From contig JAPLXH010000007.1 of the NCBI GenBank assembly GCA_026396195.1, forward strand, positions 99,006 through 146,687: a DNA stretch of 47,682 nucleotides, read 5' to 3'. The number at the start of each line of letters is the position of its first letter. The first letter of the stretch is position 1. Origin of the DNA: Candidatus Nealsonbacteria bacterium. GTDB taxonomy: Bacteria > Patescibacteriota > Minisyncoccia > Minisyncoccales > JAGGXC01. A model generated the notes under the pieces. The model did not search any database and had not been told where the DNA came from. It saw nothing but the letters and a program-made list of their open reading frames with translations. Made by a program: the position numbers and the translations under genes. This document shows positions 1-8,127 of this stretch, piece by piece.

Positions 1-1
1 G

Positions 2-805
2 GTTTTGGATGAATTTAGAAAAAAAGAAGGAGAAATTATTTCCGGGATTATTCAACGGATTGAAGGAAAAACGATTTATTTGAATCTTGGAAAAACCGTG
101 GGCGTTTTGCCTCTGGAGGAGCAGGTTATAGGAGAATTTTACAGAATTTCTCAAAGACTGAAAGTTTATTTATTAAAAGTAGAGGAAACCTCAAAGGGTC
201 CCTTAGTTTTTGTTTCTCGGGTTTATCCAAAATTAGTTTCCAAGCTTTTTGAATTAGAGGTACCTGAAATTTCTTCAGGTCAGGTAGAAATTAAATCAAT
301 TGCCAGAGAGGCCGGGTCTAGGTCAAAAATTGCGGTATCAGCTACTGACAAAGGAATTGACCCAATAGGTTCAGTAGTGGGCCAAAGGGGAACCAGAGTA
401 ATGGCAGTGATAAACGAATTAGGCGGAGAAAAAATTGACGTGATTGAATGGGCGGAAAATCCAGAAAAATTTATTGCTAATTCCCTGGCTCCGGCTAAGG
501 TTTCCGCAGTAAAAATCGGAGCAAAGAATACCGCCCAAGCATTGGTACCGGAAGACCAATTATCTTTGGCCATAGGTAAGAACGGCCAAAATGTCAGATT
601 GGCAGCCAAGCTTACCGGCTGGAAAATAGACGTAAAATCAGAAACTTCTCCGGAAGAACCGACCGAAGAGTTAGAAAAAGAAAAAACCTCAGAAAAAAAA
701 GAGCCAAAAAAAGAACCCTCCTCCGCCGAAGTAGATTCGGCTACGAAGGTCAAGTCGGAGGGCGAGGAAAGACCAAAAAAAGAAACAAAAAAAGAAAAAA
801 AATAA
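2..805 (+). CDS. nusA: Transcription termination/antitermination factor NusA, 3' part
   Basis: This is the C-terminal part of NusA, which binds RNA polymerase and nascent RNA to control pausing, termination and antitermination. The frame is already open at the window edge, so the N-terminal polymerase-binding domain lies upstream, and the TTG at position 5 is not a credible start. Visible in order are an S1-like segment (about residues 8-75), then two KH domains. KH1 contains GSVVGQRGTR and KH2 contains LAIGKNGQNVRLA, both GxxG-type RNA-binding loops. The tail of about 50 residues is Lys/Glu-rich and probably disordered. The inorganic pyrophosphatase gene follows 16 nt downstream, so the two may be co-transcribed. 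Identity is secure; only the true start is unknown. Confidence 0.95.
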   Translation, partial: VLDEFRKKEGEIISGIIQRIEGKTIYLNLGKTVGVLPLEEQVIGEFYRISQRLKVYLLKVEETSKGPLVFVSRVYPKLVSKLFELEVPEISSGQVEIKSIAREAGSRSKIAVSATDKGIDPIGSVVGQRGTRVMAVINELGGEKIDVIEWAENPEKFIANSLAPAKVSAVKIGAKNTAQALVPEDQLSLAIGKNGQNVRLAAKLTGWKIDVKSETSPEEPTEELEKEKTSEKKEPKKEPSSAEVDSATKVKSEGEERPKKETKKEKK

Positions 806-821
806 ATTAATTTTTAAAAAT

Positions 822-1355
822 ATGATAAATCTTTTTAAAGATATTCCGGCGGGAGAAAATCCTCCGGAAAATATAAATGTTATCGTAGAGAATATAAAAG
901 GATCGAAAAACAAGATTGAATACGAAAAAGAAGGATTTTTTAAATTAGACAGGACTTGTTATTCTCCTTTTTCTACTCCCTTTGAGTACGGTTTTATTCC
1001 TCAAACAGAATCCGGAGACGGAGATGCTTTAGACGTTATACTTTTGGTAACCCATTCTACTTTTCCGGGTTGTCTTATTAAATCAAGGCCAATAGGGTTG
1101 CTTCTGATGGAAGACGAGGAAGGAGAGGACAGTAAAATTATTGCAGTTCCTGATGATAAAGTTGACCCTAGATTTAAAGAAATTAGGGACATAAAAGACG
1201 TAGGTCAACATTTAAAAGATGAAATTGAGATATACTTCGCTGATTACAAAAAGCTTGAAAAAGAAAAATATAAATACGTTAAAGTAAAAGGCTGGGAAGG
1301 ATCAGAAAAAGCTAAAAAGTTGATAAAAGAAGGAATAGCATCTTATAAAAAATAA
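822..1355 (+). CDS. ppa: Inorganic pyrophosphatase, family I
   Basis: A soluble family I inorganic pyrophosphatase, which hydrolyses PPi to phosphate in the cytoplasm and so pulls polymerisation and activation reactions forward. At 177 aa it has the usual bacterial length. The family signature is seen as DGDALDV (residues 66-72, with metal-binding Asp66, Asp68 and Asp71; Ala stands where Pro is common). FEYGFIPQT and DPRFKEIRD are also typical of the fold. The gene lies 16 nt after nusA and is closed by a strong hairpin terminator shared with the convergent gene downstream. Confidence 0.95.
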   Translation: MINLFKDIPAGENPPENINVIVENIKGSKNKIEYEKEGFFKLDRTCYSPFSTPFEYGFIPQTESGDGDALDVILLVTHSTFPGCLIKSRPIGLLLMEDEEGEDSKIIAVPDDKVDPRFKEIRDIKDVGQHLKDEIEIYFADYKKLEKEKYKYVKVKGWEGSEKAKKLIKEGIASYKK

Positions 1356-1358
1356 AAA

Positions 1359-1382
1359 AAAGCGTGAAAATTTCACGCTTTA
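1359..1382. terminator. Bidirectional intrinsic terminator
   Basis: A near-perfect inverted repeat (AAAGCGTGAAA facing TTTCACGCTTT) sits between the convergent ppa and the - strand membrane protein gene, with A/T runs on both flanks. It can serve both transcripts. Confidence 0.85.
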
Positions 1383-1862
1383 ATGGTTTAGAAATCCGAG
1401 GCCCCAGTATACTGCATAACAAAGAACAAAGACGCGGAACGCGTTACCTAAAAGCAAAATAATTAAAGCGCCTTTCATTTTGATAGTTCTGGCCGCAATA
1501 ATCGTTGCTGTCGGAAGTTCGGGCAAAAGAGGAATAAAAGTTAAAATTGAAATAGCCAGCCCGCTTCTTTTTATCAGCCAATTTATCATTTTTTCTCTTT
1601 TTTCTTTGATTGAATCGAGCCATTTGATTTTTTTTATTTTCTCTGAAATTTTTTCTAAAAGAACCTTAAAAGGTTCCCATTTTTTTAAAAGACCAATTGC
1701 GCCGCCTGTCAGTTGGTAAGTCAATAAAAGAGTGAAAGACCAATAGATTGTCAAAGTTACTGTTGCTTGCCAAAAAGGAATTCCCTGAAGCTTCCAGTAG
1801 ATTGCAGCCGCCCAACCGTTAATAACCATCAATATAAATCCTATTAATTCTTCAAACACCAA
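1380..1862 (-). CDS. Small integral membrane protein
   Basis: A 160-aa hydrophobic protein of uncertain family. About three to four membrane segments are visible: ELIGFILMVINGWAAAIYW at the N-terminus, a second around WQATVTLTIYWSFTLLL, then a basic amphipathic region (about residues 62-92, rich in Lys), and two C-terminal segments around LAISILTFIPLLPELPTA and ALIILLLGNAFRVFVLCYA. The Pro-rich break in the third segment recalls small multidrug-export or SNARE-associated (DedA-like) membrane proteins, but no diagnostic motif is certain. The gene stands alone, convergent with ppa and divergent from tig. Function is not assigned. Confidence 0.7.
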   Translation of the reverse strand: MVFEELIGFILMVINGWAAAIYWKLQGIPFWQATVTLTIYWSFTLLLTYQLTGGAIGLLKKWEPFKVLLEKISEKIKKIKWLDSIKEKREKMINWLIKRSGLAISILTFIPLLPELPTATIIAARTIKMKGALIILLLGNAFRVFVLCYAVYWGLGFLNH

Positions 1863-1904
1863 AATCCATCTCCTTTTAACAGCCCTCTAAGCTTAACAAA
1901 TTTT

Positions 1905-3188
1905 ATGGAAACGTCAATTAAAAAATTGCCAAAATCAAAAATAGAAATTGAGATTACTCTTTCTCCCTCAGAGTTTGATGAATATTATAAAAAAGCAATT
2001 CTGAATTTAAAAGAAAAAATCGAAATGAAAGGATTCAGGAAGGGCAAGGTGCCTTTGGAAATTATTGAAAAAGAAATCAGCCAGGCCGAAATTTTGAATC
2101 AAGCCGCCCAATTGGCAATCAGGGAAAGCTACTTTGAAACAGTTGAAAAAGAAAAATTGGAAATAATTGAAAAAGCGGAAATAGAAATTCTAAAAATCGC
2201 TAAATCCAACCTTTTTATTTTTAAAGCTAAAGTTTCAGTTTTGCCTGGCGTTGACGACTTGCCTGATTATAAAAAAATTGCCGCTGCCTGCAAAGAAAAA
2301 GAAATTTCAATAGAAGAAAAAGAGGTTAAAGATGCCATGGATTGGATTTTGAAGTCCCGGGCCAAACTTATAGCTCTTGACCGGGAAGCGCAAAATGGAG
2401 ATTTTGTTGAGATTGAATATTCTTCCTTGCAAATCGAGGGAGGCGCCAAAAAGAAAGACTCTTTTTTATTAGGACAAGGCCATTTTATTAAAGGATTCGA
2501 AGAAAAACTGGAAGGCATGAAGGCTGGTGAAGAAAAAGAATTTTCCTTGATTTTAGATAAAAACAATATCAAAAAAGAGATAGCCGGCAAAGAAGTCAGT
2601 TTTAGGGTAAAAATGAAATCAATTTTTAAAATGGAATTGCCCGAGCTTAATGATGAATTTGCCAAGAGCCTGGGTAAATTTGAAAACTTAGCTGCTTTGA
2701 AAAAAAACTTAAGAGAAGGCATTAAAATGGAAAAAAGCGTAAAAGAAAAAGAGAGGCACCGGACGGAAATTTTAGAAAAAATAGCTGATTTGATAAAATG
2801 GGATTTGCCGGAAAGCTTAATAGAACAAGAAAGAGAAAGATTGTTCCAAGATTTTAAAATGAGCTTTTCTCAAAACGCCGGAATTTTTTTTGAAGATTAT
2901 CTGAAAAGTAACCAGAAAAACGAAATAGAAATAAAGGATTCATTTTTGAGATTAGCTGAAAAAAATATAAAAAACTTTTTGATTTTGAGAAAAATTTTTG
3001 AAAAAGAAAAAATCGAAGTTTCAGAAGGCGAAGTTAACCGAGAAATTGAAGAAAATTTAAAACAATATCCCGAAGCCGGCTTTATGGAAAAAAATCTTGA
3101 TTTGGAAAAAATTAAACATTATACTGAAGATAGAATTAAAAACGAAAAAGTTTTTCAATTCTTGGAAAATCTTTCAAAGCTAAGTTAA
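1905..3188 (+). CDS. tig: Trigger factor, ribosome-associated chaperone and prolyl isomerase
   Basis: Trigger factor binds the ribosomal exit tunnel and shields nascent chains. The 427-aa length fits the family. The N-terminal ribosome-docking signature GFRKGKVP is at residues 43-50. An FKBP-like prolyl-isomerase domain follows (about 160-245, containing [26 protein letters not shown]), then the long helical C-terminal chaperone domain starting near [14 protein letters not shown]. clpP begins 10 nt after the stop, matching the widespread tig-clpP operon; clpX is not in this window. The ATG start at 1905 is favoured because [17 protein letters not shown] aligns with the normal N-terminus. Confidence 0.95.
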   Translation: METSIKKLPKSKIEIEITLSPSEFDEYYKKAILNLKEKIEMKGFRKGKVPLEIIEKEISQAEILNQAAQLAIRESYFETVEKEKLEIIEKAEIEILKIAKSNLFIFKAKVSVLPGVDDLPDYKKIAAACKEKEISIEEKEVKDAMDWILKSRAKLIALDREAQNGDFVEIEYSSLQIEGGAKKKDSFLLGQGHFIKGFEEKLEGMKAGEEKEFSLILDKNNIKKEIAGKEVSFRVKMKSIFKMELPELNDEFAKSLGKFENLAALKKNLREGIKMEKSVKEKERHRTEILEKIADLIKWDLPESLIEQERERLFQDFKMSFSQNAGIFFEDYLKSNQKNEIEIKDSFLRLAEKNIKNFLILRKIFEKEKIEVSEGEVNREIEENLKQYPEAGFMEKNLDLEKIKHYTEDRIKNEKVFQFLENLSKLS

Positions 3189-3198
3189 ATACCGTATC

Positions 3199-3783
3199 AT
3201 GTCTTTAATTCCAATTGTCGTAGAAAAATCTCAATTTGGAGAAAGAGCATATGACATTTATTCCAGGCTTTTAAAAGAAAGAGTTATTTTGCTTACCGGC
3301 CCCATTGTTGATGAATCGGCTAATTTAGTCATTGCCCAGCTTTTATTTTTGGCCTCGAGAGACCCAAAAAGAGATATCAGCCTTTACATTAATAGTCCCG
3401 GAGGAGTGGTAACCTCGGCCTTGGCGATTTATGACACCATGCAATATGTTAAGTGCGATGTTTCCACTTTTTGCTTGGGCCAAGCTGCTTCGGGAGCCGC
3501 GCTTTTGTTGGCCGCCGGAACCAAGGGGAAAAGATATGCCCTGCCTAATTCCGAGATTCTTTTGCATCAGGTAATGGGAAAAGCATCCGGCCAAGCGGTT
3601 GACGTGGAAATTTGGTCAAAACACATTTTAAGAATAAGAGAAAGGCTTAATAAAATTCTTTCCAATCATACGGGCCAATCTTTAAAAAAAATTGAAAAAG
3701 ACACTGACCGAGATTTTTTCCTTTCAGCCCAAGAAGCCAAGGACTACGGAATTCTTGACGAGGTGATTAAGACAAAAGAATGA
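3199..3783 (+). CDS. clpP: ATP-dependent Clp protease proteolytic subunit
   Basis: ClpP forms the tetradecameric serine-peptidase chamber that degrades proteins unfolded by ClpX or a similar ATPase. The full catalytic triad is visible: Ser98 in [14 protein letters not shown], His123 in ILLHQVMG and Asp172 in [11 protein letters not shown]. The substrate-binding strand is seen as [17 protein letters not shown]. At 194 aa the length is normal. It is the second gene of a tig-clpP pair, and a hairpin terminator follows within 30 nt, so no third gene belongs to this operon here. Confidence 0.96.
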   Translation: MSLIPIVVEKSQFGERAYDIYSRLLKERVILLTGPIVDESANLVIAQLLFLASRDPKRDISLYINSPGGVVTSALAIYDTMQYVKCDVSTFCLGQAASGAALLLAAGTKGKRYALPNSEILLHQVMGKASGQAVDVEIWSKHILRIRERLNKILSNHTGQSLKKIEKDTDRDFFLSAQEAKDYGILDEVIKTKE

Positions 3784-3805
3784 TTTGATTATTTTTTCGT
3801 TTACC

Positions 3806-3840
3806 AAAGCCGTTTTTTAAAAAGGGCTTTTTCTTTTTTT
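3806..3840 (+). terminator. Intrinsic terminator after clpP
   Basis: AAAGCC (3806-3811) pairs with GGCTTT (3825-3830) and is followed by a T-rich tract (TTCTTTTTTT). It closes the tig-clpP transcript. Confidence 0.75.
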
Positions 3841-3851
3841 ATGAAAAATGG

Positions 3852-3857
3852 TATAAT
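3852..3857 (+). promoter_or_regulatory. -10 element upstream of the secreted repeat protein
   Basis: A perfect TATAAT lies 22 nt before the ATG at 3880 and just after the clpP terminator. No convincing -35 box is visible at the expected distance. Confidence 0.55.
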
Positions 3858-3879
3858 ATAAAAACGATAAATTTAAATT

Positions 3880-5400
3880 ATGAAAAACATGAAAAAGAAA
3901 TTATTTTTAATAATCCTGATAGTTTTAAGTGTTTTTTTTGTAAAAAACACAAAATTTGAAAATAACAATATCAAAGATAATAGTTTTTTATATATATTTA
4001 AAAATTCAACAGTAAAAGCCCAGCCATCATGTCCAATGGAAATAGGTGAGCCATGTACTCCATTTGAACCCGATCCTGGCGATGATTATCCTCTGCCTGA
4101 TGGTAGTTTTTCTTATTCAGGGCTTTCATTCGCTTCTATGGATGAATTTTTTGAAGCCTTTTGGGCTGTTTTGGGTCACGCTTGGTCAGAAAATACTGGC
4201 TGGATAAGTTTTAGTTGTATCGACCATCTTTCTTGTGAAACTTCAAATTATGGAGTTTACATTGATAAGGTAACTGGTGAATTTTCCGGCTACGCTTGGT
4301 CAGAAAATATTGGCTGGATAAGCTTTAATAAAGACGATGATAATTGTAATTTTGAAGGAGTACGTTTTACTTCTACGCCGGGAGAGGTGACTGGTTTTGC
4401 CAAGGTTTTATCTTATAAGTTTTCGGGAGGCTGTTTGAAATTAAATGGAATTGTTCAAGATACCGCAGAACCCTACGGCGTATCAATGGATTCCCATGGT
4501 AAGTTCCATGGTTGGGCTTGGTCAGAAGATGTATTGGGCTGGGTAAGTTTCAACTGCGATAATACGGGAGCAGCCAATTGCGAACAGTCAAAATATGAAG
4601 TGTTTCTTTTTGATGGCAATGTTATTAATAATACTGCTCCTGAGGCCAAGATGTCTTGCGACATTGTAGATTGTGCGGGTAGCGGTTGCGAATGCAATGG
4701 AACATGGGAAACTTACAATCAAGGCGGTGACAGCAGTAATGCCATATACACAATTATAAATGAGTCTATCGACCCTGACCCCGGAGATTCCATAGCTGCT
4801 TCTAATTGGAAATTAAGAGATGCTGTAAGCAGAGCAGTTGTTTTTCAAATGGATTGTCCCGGAGCTTGTATTTTTACTATTCAAGATACTGATCCTGGAA
4901 ATTATAATATAGAACTGAAGGTTACGGATCAAAGAGGCAAGTCAGCCACAACCTCTCATCCAATAAAAATAAAACAAGAAGCAATTGCTGCTTTTGAATG
5001 TTGCTTATCTTATTCTGAGAATCCGGATGATTGGAAAACCTGTGATGATGCAGAATTTAAAAATAAAATGCCCGGTACCGTAATTTATTTAAAAGATGAT
5101 CTTCCTGACCTTCATTTGCATTCCATTGCTTCGGATGGCGGCAGTTTTATTGTAAATAGAACTTGGACTTTGAATGGCATTGTTCAGGCAGAAAACAATT
5201 CAACGTCTTCCATTGTCCTGTCAAAATCTTTGAATTCAATTAAATTGACCATTACAGACGACCAAACAGAAGCTAGGACTGCGGCTTTGGATATCTCCAT
5301 TCAAACTCTTATTCCGGCGCCCCCTGTATGGAAAGAAGTTTCGCCGGTTAGTTTTGCTGAAAAGATTCTGGCTTTTGTTTCCAGAATTTTTCGGGTTTAA
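3880..5400 (+). CDS. Secreted protein with AWSEN/GWISF repeats and PKD-like regions
   Basis: A 506-aa exported protein of unknown role. The N-terminus has a Lys-rich start and a hydrophobic stretch (about residues 5-21, KLFLIILIVLSVFFV), consistent with a signal peptide or anchor. Three copies of a Trp-rich motif follow: AWSENTGWISF (about 106-116), AWSENIGWISF (about 138-148) and AWSEDVLGWVSF (about 213-224), each with nearby Cys residues. Two regions resembling PKD/Ig-like folds come next, the first beginning near NTAPEAKMSCDIVDC and the second near IAAFECCLSY. A short hydrophobic C-terminus (FAEKILAFVSRIF) ends the protein. Similar AWSEN repeats are known to me from predicted surface proteins of CPR bacteria. 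The gene is monocistronic, between two terminators. A surface or adhesion role is inference. Confidence 0.75.
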   Translation: MKNMKKKLFLIILIVLSVFFVKNTKFENNNIKDNSFLYIFKNSTVKAQPSCPMEIGEPCTPFEPDPGDDYPLPDGSFSYSGLSFASMDEFFEAFWAVLGHAWSENTGWISFSCIDHLSCETSNYGVYIDKVTGEFSGYAWSENIGWISFNKDDDNCNFEGVRFTSTPGEVTGFAKVLSYKFSGGCLKLNGIVQDTAEPYGVSMDSHGKFHGWAWSEDVLGWVSFNCDNTGAANCEQSKYEVFLFDGNVINNTAPEAKMSCDIVDCAGSGCECNGTWETYNQGGDSSNAIYTIINESIDPDPGDSIAASNWKLRDAVSRAVVFQMDCPGACIFTIQDTDPGNYNIELKVTDQRGKSATTSHPIKIKQEAIAAFECCLSYSENPDDWKTCDDAEFKNKMPGTVIYLKDDLPDLHLHSIASDGGSFIVNRTWTLNGIVQAENNSTSSIVLSKSLNSIKLTITDDQTEARTAALDISIQTLIPAPPVWKEVSPVSFAEKILAFVSRIFRV

Positions 5401-5418
5401 TCCTTGATTTTAAAAACA

Positions 5419-5449
5419 AAAACCAGTTAATTTATAATTAACTGGTTTT
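5419..5449 (+). terminator. Intrinsic terminator after the repeat protein
   Basis: An almost perfect hairpin (AACCAGTTAATT facing AATTAACTGGTT) is followed by TTTT. The -35 box of the next promoter begins inside its tail. Confidence 0.85.
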
Positions 5450-5476
5450 GACATTTATTTTTAAATTTTCTATTAT
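5448..5476 (+). promoter_or_regulatory. Sigma-70-type promoter for rny
   Basis: Consensus TTGACA (5448-5453), a 17-nt spacer and TATTAT (5471-5476); an overlapping TATAAT (5474-5479) would give a 20-nt spacer. It leaves a leader of about 85 nt before rny. The leader's short frame (5483-5710) looks like a shadow that overlaps rny. Confidence 0.7.
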
Positions 5477-5567
5477 AATATTATGCTTAAAAATAACCTT
5501 GAAATTTTGGTTTTTAATTATAATTTAAAGAATTTAATGTTTAATTGCCAATCTTTCAACTTAAAAC

Positions 5568-7097
5568 ATGAATCAATTTATTCCACTTTGGCTGGGTCTT
5601 TTTTCTTTGGCAGTGGGATCTGTTTTGGGCTATTTCGCCCGTCAATCAATTGCCAGAAAAGAAGCTGGCTCTATCGAAGAAAAACTTCAAAAGAAAATTG
5701 CTCGGGCTAAAATTGAGACCGAAGAAATACTGTCTAAGGCCAACAAAAAAGCCTTAGAAATAATTACCAAAGCCCAAGAAGAAGAAAACCAAAAAAGATT
5801 AGAAATCTCCAATACTCAGCACTTTTTATTAAAGAGGGAAGATTTGCTTACCCGAAGGCTTTCCGAAATGGAAACAAAAGAAGAGGATTTCCGTCAAAAA
5901 GTAGAAAAGCTGAGAAATATAAAAGTAAGCTTGGAAAAAGTAAAAGAAGAAGCTTTTAAAAATCTGGAAAAAATTTCCGGATTAACCAAGGCTCAGGCCA
6001 GAAAAGAATTAATGGAAAGTTTGGAAGTGGAATATCAAAGAGAGATCACCGAAAAAATCAAAAAACTGGAAGTCGAAAAGGAAGAAAGATTCCAAAGAAA
6101 AGCAAAAGAAATCTTAGCGACAATTATTCAAAAAATAGCTGTTAACCAAACGCAAGAGTTAACAACCACTACCGTCAGTCTTCCTAACGAAGAAATCAAA
6201 GGCCGGATTATCGGAAAAGAAGGTCGTAATATTCGTACCTTTGAAAAATTAACCGGTACGGAATTATTAATAGACGATGCGCCAGAAACAGTAATTATTT
6301 CCAGTTTCGACCCTGTTAGGCGCCAAATTGCCAAAATTGCTTTAGAAAAATTAATTGCTGATGGAAGGATTCAGCCGGCCAGGATCGAAGATACGGTTGA
6401 AAAAGCTACCGAAGAGATTTCAAAAAAAATAAAAGAAGCCGGCGAGCAGGCAGTTTACGACGTCGGTGTTATCGGTCTGGACCCTAAAATTATTCAGCTT
6501 TTAGGCAGGCTTCACTTTAGGCAGAGCTACGGTCAAAGCGTTTTAATTCATTCGCTTGAAGTGGCCAATTTGGCGGGAGCTTTAGCTTCAGAATTGGGGG
6601 CTGACGTCCAAATTGCCAAAAAAGCAGGTCTCCTTCATGACATTGGCAAGGCGGTTGACCATCAAATCGAAGGTTCTCACGTGGACATCGGAATAAAAAT
6701 CTTAGAAAAATTTGATACGGAGCCGGAAGTGGTTAAGGCAATGAAGGCTCACCACGAAGAATATCCTTATGAAAGCCTGGAAGCCGTAATAGTCCAAACT
6801 GTTGACGCTATTTCCGGAAGCCGGCCGGGAGCGAGAAAAGATACTTTAGAAAATTACATTAAAAGATTGGAAGCTCTGGAAAAAATCGCTTTGTCTTTCA
6901 GCGGAATTGATAAGGCCTTTGCCTTACAGGCCGGGCGAGAAATTAGAGTTTTTGTGAGGCCGGAAGAAATAGATGATTTAAGGGCCAGAAAATTAGCCAA
7001 AGAAATCGCCGAAAGAGTCCAGTCCGAGTTAAAGTATCCGGGTGAAATAAAAGTAATTGTCATAAGAGAGTCCAGGGTAATTGAATACGCCAAGTAA
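5568..7097 (+). CDS. rny: Ribonuclease Y
   Basis: Membrane-anchored endoribonuclease that initiates mRNA decay in many bacteria lacking RNase E. The 509-aa protein shows the full architecture: one N-terminal membrane helix (about 5-24, FIPLWLGLFSLAVGSVLGYF), a long charged coiled coil (about 30-190), a KH domain with GRIIGKEGRNIRTFE, and an HD phosphohydrolase domain with the metal-binding pair His357-Asp358 in LLHDIGKAVD, plus MKAHHEEYP. The ATG at 5568 is chosen because it places the membrane helix directly at the N-terminus. The last codons overlap the promoter of the HU gene. Confidence 0.96.
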   Translation: MNQFIPLWLGLFSLAVGSVLGYFARQSIARKEAGSIEEKLQKKIARAKIETEEILSKANKKALEIITKAQEEENQKRLEISNTQHFLLKREDLLTRRLSEMETKEEDFRQKVEKLRNIKVSLEKVKEEAFKNLEKISGLTKAQARKELMESLEVEYQREITEKIKKLEVEKEERFQRKAKEILATIIQKIAVNQTQELTTTTVSLPNEEIKGRIIGKEGRNIRTFEKLTGTELLIDDAPETVIISSFDPVRRQIAKIALEKLIADGRIQPARIEDTVEKATEEISKKIKEAGEQAVYDVGVIGLDPKIIQLLGRLHFRQSYGQSVLIHSLEVANLAGALASELGADVQIAKKAGLLHDIGKAVDHQIEGSHVDIGIKILEKFDTEPEVVKAMKAHHEEYPYESLEAVIVQTVDAISGSRPGARKDTLENYIKRLEALEKIALSFSGIDKAFALQAGREIRVFVRPEEIDDLRARKLAKEIAERVQSELKYPGEIKVIVIRESRVIEYAK

Positions 7098-7109
7098 AGT
7101 TGATATAAT
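7081..7109 (+). promoter_or_regulatory. Sigma-70-type promoter for the HU gene
   Basis: TTGAAT (7081-7086), 17-nt spacer, TATAAT (7104-7109). The -35 box lies inside the end of rny. The ATG of the HU gene follows 48 nt later. Confidence 0.7.
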
Positions 7110-7156
7110 TAAATAAATCAAATAAAGGTCGGTCTTTTTAAATAAAAATAAAAAAC

Positions 7157-7429
7157 ATGACAAAAATAGATATAGTTGAAGCTTTAGCTAAAAAAACCAA
7201 ATGTTCAAAATCTTGCGCCGGAGAATGTTTAAACGTAATTTTAGAAGAAATTACCAAATCTTTAAAGAGCGGTAAGGGCGTAGTTTTAACCGGATTCGGT
7301 TCTTTTTTAGTTGCTAAAAGAAAAGCCAGAACCGGAAGGAATCCTCAGACCGGAGAAGCGCTTAAAATTCCGGCCAGAACTGTTGCCAGATTTAAAGCCG
7401 GAAAACAACTGAAAGACGCTGTTAAATAA
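7157..7429 (+). CDS. HU/IHF-family DNA-binding protein
   Basis: A 90-aa histone-like protein that bends and compacts DNA as a dimer. The start MTKIDIVEALAKKTKCSK and the C-terminal arm GFGSFLVAKRKARTGRNPQTGEALKIPARTVA (read in two parts around residues 54-84) are characteristic, including the RNPQTG tip that inserts the DNA-kinking proline. The length is exactly that of the family. It has its own promoter and terminator. HU cannot be told from IHF subunits by eye; HU is the likelier role for a single copy. Confidence 0.93.
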   Translation: MTKIDIVEALAKKTKCSKSCAGECLNVILEEITKSLKSGKGVVLTGFGSFLVAKRKARTGRNPQTGEALKIPARTVARFKAGKQLKDAVK

Positions 7430-7452
7430 ATTTGATTTTTAATAACGAAAAG

Positions 7453-7478
7453 CCGCCAAACAGAACTGGCGGTTTTTT
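7453..7478 (+). terminator. Intrinsic terminator after HU
   Basis: CCGCCA pairs with TGGCGG around an 8-nt loop and is followed by TTTTTT. It marks the right end of the core block before the accessory island. Confidence 0.88.
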
Positions 7479-7483
7479 CATTA

Positions 7484-7549
7484 TGAGCAGGTCGCCCACC
7501 CGAAAAAGCGGGACGAACCTCGCTCGAAATGCAGTACATTATGAGCGGG
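7484..7549. repeat. Double-hairpin intergenic repeat, copy 1 (degenerate)
   Basis: Contains GCCCAC...GCGGGAC, then CCTCGCTCGAAATGC facing CATTATGAGCG. The same arrangement, with perfect stems, occurs at 36858-36920 directly against the 3' end of tRNA-Gly(GCC). Here the GAGCGGGAT at its right edge matches the 3' end of tRNA-Gly(UCC) at 15912-15920. Confidence 0.65.
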
Positions 7550-7551
7550 AT
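7543..7551. other. Candidate left attachment-site remnant of the island
   Basis: GAGCGGGAT is identical to 15912-15920, which contains the 3' acceptor end of tRNA-Gly(UCC) read antisense. With the serine recombinase ending inside that tRNA, the two copies could be the attL/attR cores of an island of about 8.4 kb. Nine base pairs is short, but serine integrases use short cores. The stretch from here to 7673 contains no other feature that I can support. Confidence 0.45.
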
Positions 7552-7673
7552 TGTGAACGAAGTTAGAACCTATTTTCAGACCACTACAGACCGATTCTTC
7601 ATCCCAAGCTTATCATTGGAAGCGGCGAAAATCAATTAAAGCTAATCGAGGAATGTAGTCCGTTCGAACCTTT

Positions 7674-8063
7674 TTAACTTAAACTCTCTAATAATGACTT
7701 AAGCTTATCTAATACCTCAATAGCAAAAGGTTCTTTTAACTCTCCTTGGTTGACCCATTCATAATACTCAACTTCAGTGGCGTTACCGTCAATGGGCGTA
7801 AAGGTATATCTGACGCTATAGTTCCCATCCCCCGAGGTAAAAATAAAAAGTTTATTCTCCTCGTAGGCAGTAACGGTATACTCTGACCATTTGCCGTTCT
7901 GGTTTTGATTCCTGTAAACAGTGCCTATCTTTGTTGGTTTTTCATTCACTTCTTCTTTAGCTATAGAGCTAATCCAAGAGGGCGTATTCTCTGGATTCAG
8001 AGTAAATGTAAAAACTTCGTGAGCTAGTTTATTTATTTTGACAGTTAACTTGTTGTTTTTCAT
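7674..8063 (-). CDS. SRPBCC/START-like ligand-binding protein
   Basis: A 129-aa protein with the pattern of the SRPBCC (polyketide cyclase/START-like) superfamily: an N-terminal strand and helix with KINKLAHEVFTFTLNPENTPSW, a central set of antiparallel strands including KIGTVYRNQNQNGKWSEYTV, and a C-terminal helix (EPFAIEVLDKLKSLLESL). Such proteins enclose a hydrophobic pocket; the ligand cannot be told. It lies downstream of the dehydrogenase-like gene on the same strand, with a degenerate copy of the hairpin-promoter module between them. Its AT-rich composition is like that of the core genome. Confidence 0.65.
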   Translation of the reverse strand: MKNNKLTVKINKLAHEVFTFTLNPENTPSWISSIAKEEVNEKPTKIGTVYRNQNQNGKWSEYTVTAYEENKLFIFTSGDGNYSVRYTFTPIDGNATEVEYYEWVNQGELKEPFAIEVLDKLKSLLESLS

Positions 8064-8127
8064 ATTTTAACTTTACCAAAAAACCGTCTAGTTGGCGATT
8101 AGGGTCTAAGAATGAGCGAATTTTGTA

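Noticed and set aside
5-7. TTG as the start codon of nusA
   Set aside because: The frame is open to the window edge, and NusA needs an N-terminal domain that lies upstream.
5483-5710. 75-aa ORF upstream of rny
   Set aside because: It overlaps the rny start in another frame, has no protein-like features, and lies in the leader.
7550-7670. Possible tRNA-Phe-like gene on the - strand (CTGAAAA loop)
   Set aside because: The five base pairs flanking the loop do not pair, and no acceptor stem forms. Only the GAGCGGGAT end resembles a tRNA.
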